DNA from: Anaerolineales bacterium
GTDB lineage: Bacteria > Chloroflexota > Anaerolineae > Anaerolineales > Villigracilaceae
Reading direction: 5' to 3'
NCBI GenBank assembly: GCA_025056515.1
Contig: JANWWB010000230.1
Coordinates: 1 to 14,678, forward strand
DNA length: 14,678 nt
Of this stretch, positions 13,318-14,678 are shown in pieces. The notes under the pieces were generated by a model, which worked only from the letters and a program-made list of their open reading frames with translations, was not told the DNA's origin and did not search any database. The translations under genes were made by a program, and so were the position numbers. Positions within the stretch are counted from its first letter, which is position 1; each line of letters opens with the position of its first letter.

Positions 13318-14678
13318 TCAATCAAGCGGCATCAGTTCTTGCCAGTTGTAACCCCAACGGGCCTCAGTGGTAAGTGGAACAGAAAGCGTCGCAGCGTTCT
13401 CCATCACCCTTTGAACAACTTGCGCTGTGGTTTGCAACTCTTCTTGCGGACATTCCATGACCAATTCGTCATGAACTTGGAGGAGCATTTTCGCGCGTAG
13501 TCCGGCTTTTTGCAACTCTGTCGGCAGGCGAATCATGGCGATCTTCATGATGTCGGCAGCTGTTCCTTGAATCGGAGCGTTGATAGCCTCGCGCTCTTCA
13601 CGATTTCGTACCGTAACGCTGACGGTGTTCTTGAGTGCTGGAAAATAACGTCGGCGCCCGAAAAGTGTCTCCACATAGCCGTTCTCTCGGGCGAAGCGCC
13701 GTATCGTGTCCAAATATTGCTTGACACCAGGAAATTGCTGGAAGTAAGCTCTAACAAATTCCTCAGATTCTGCCAACGTTAGCTCGGTCGAACGGGTTAA
13801 GCCAAAGGGGGACATCCCGTAAATCAAGCCAAAATTGATGGCCTTCGCATGACGACGCTGTTCGGGTGTTACTTGAGAAAGCGGAACGCCGTAGATGGCA
13901 GCAGCAGTAGCGGCGTGAATATCTTGACCTGCTTGAAAAGCCGCTATCATGGCAGTGTCTTGGGCCATGTGCGCTACGATCCGTAACTCAATTTGAGAAT
14001 AATCTACCGAGAGCAAGACCGATCCCGGTGCTGCAACAAAACCACGGCGCACACGACGCCCAAGTTCGGTGCGGGTCGGAATGTTTTGTAGGTTGGGGTT
14101 CGAGGACGAAAGCCGGCCGGTAACCACACCGGTTTGCCCAAAGGAGGTGTGCAGACGTCCGGTCTGAGGGTGAATTTGGGCCGGTAGGGCATCCACGTAC
14201 GTAAATTTGAGTTTGGCAAGTTCGCGATACTCCAAGATTTTATCCACTACTGGATGTTGGCCACTTAGGGTTTCCAGCACATCTGCGGCGGTGGAGTAAC
14301 GACCCGATGCCGTTTTGCGGCCGCGGTTGGGCGGCAATAGGCCCAAATCTCGGTAAAGGACATCTGCCAATTGTTGCGGAGAATTCAAGTTGAATGTCTT
14401 GCCACACAAGTCATAAATATCTTGTTCTAGGGCGCTCATCCGTTCCGCCAGTTCAGCGGAAAAGAGCCGGAAAAACTCGACATCCAAGGCTACCCCTTGG
14501 AGTTCCATATCAGCCAGAACGGCAACCAATGGCATTTCGACCTGTTCAAAGAGCATCGCCAGTTTAGGATAGCGCCCTAGCTCATCTTGAAGCACTGGTC
14601 GTAATTCCCACGCGGCCACAGCATCGGCAACCGCATATGGAGCTGCTTGCGAGATGGGCACCTCTGCCATCGAAATTT
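13318..14678 (-). CDS. polA: DNA polymerase I, C-terminal half, truncated by the window edge
   Basis: The polymerase domain of family A DNA polymerase I, which fills repair gaps and replaces RNA primers. The frame stays open to the window edge, and a full enzyme is usually about 850-950 residues, so the ATG at 14670 is internal. Counting from it, motif A is SVDYSQIELR with metal-binding D223. Motif B, the dNTP-binding O helix, is RRHAKAINFGLIYG (272-285), with K276 and F280. Motif C is QVHDELVME with D401. TGRLSSSNPNLQNIPTR (184-200) is the typical thumb-palm block. The first visible residues contain YAVAD (12-16), at the place of the YxxxD motif of the 3'-5' exonuclease; whether that domain is active cannot be judged without the missing part. 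The stop lies 27 nt before the TPR gene. Confidence 0.95.
   Translation of the reverse strand, partial: ISMAEVPISQAAPYAVADAVAAWELRPVLQDELGRYPKLAMLFEQVEMPLVAVLADMELQGVALDVEFFRLFSAELAERMSALEQDIYDLCGKTFNLNSPQQLADVLYRDLGLLPPNRGRKTASGRYSTAADVLETLSGQHPVVDKILEYRELAKLKFTYVDALPAQIHPQTGRLHTSFGQTGVVTGRLSSSNPNLQNIPTRTELGRRVRRGFVAAPGSVLLSVDYSQIELRIVAHMAQDTAMIAAFQAGQDIHAATAAAIYGVPLSQVTPEQRRHAKAINFGLIYGMSPFGLTRSTELTLAESEEFVRAYFQQFPGVKQYLDTIRRFARENGYVETLFGRRRYFPALKNTVSVTVRNREEREAINAPIQGTAADIMKIAMIRLPTELQKAGLRAKMLLQVHDELVMECPQEELQTTAQVVQRVMENAATLSVPLTTEARWGYNWQELMPLD

Noticed and set aside
1..14678. Mobile element, prophage or CRISPR array
   Set aside because: No transposase, integrase, phage gene or regularly spaced repeat is visible; apart from the possible tRNA-flanking repeat, there is no sign of an inserted element.

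Overview
The window looks like chromosomal DNA of a free-living bacterium with moderate-to-high GC. It is probably Chloroflexota, perhaps Anaerolineae. That assignment is an inference from three things: the gene style, the -10 boxes close to start codons, and the receiver-CpaE fusion next to a hybrid kinase. No rRNA or other marker is present to prove it. There are nine protein genes and one tRNA gene. I see no insertion sequence, CRISPR array or prophage.

Layout from left to right. (1) The 3' part of a major facilitator transporter (+), closed by a strong terminator. (2) A gap of about 600 bp with nested inverted repeats and no convincing gene. (3) galE, UDP-glucose 4-epimerase (+), with a consensus -10 box almost touching its ribosome binding site. 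(4) A minus-strand pair, an OsmC/YhfA-type redox protein followed by thioredoxin; a shared hairpin separates thioredoxin from galE. (5) ftsY and prfB (+). ftsY appears to be translated leaderless, and prfB needs a +1 programmed frameshift at CTT TGA. (6) A second strong hairpin, then a tightly coupled minus-strand operon encoding a 1047-residue hybrid histidine kinase (two membrane segments, two PAS-like regions, HisKA, HATPase, two receivers, Hpt) and a 405-residue receiver-CpaE/TadZ-like protein. (7) A non-coding stretch of about 530 bp ending in a promoter and tRNA-Arg(CCG) with its own terminator (+). (8) A minus-strand pair at the right edge, the polymerase half of DNA polymerase I followed by a 775-residue TPR protein.

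Most of this is housekeeping: protein targeting, translation termination, DNA repair, sugar nucleotide metabolism and thiol redox. The most interesting unit is the two-gene phosphorelay. The kinase carries every module needed to pass phosphate from His to Asp to His. The only partner encoded beside it is a receiver fused to a MinD-fold ATPase that has lost the Walker lysine, rather than a DNA-binding regulator. This suggests signalling to a localisation or pilus-assembly platform. Other points worth a second look are the prfB recoding site, the leaderless ftsY, a near-direct repeat of the tRNA 3' end just upstream of that tRNA, and the nested inverted repeat upstream of galE.
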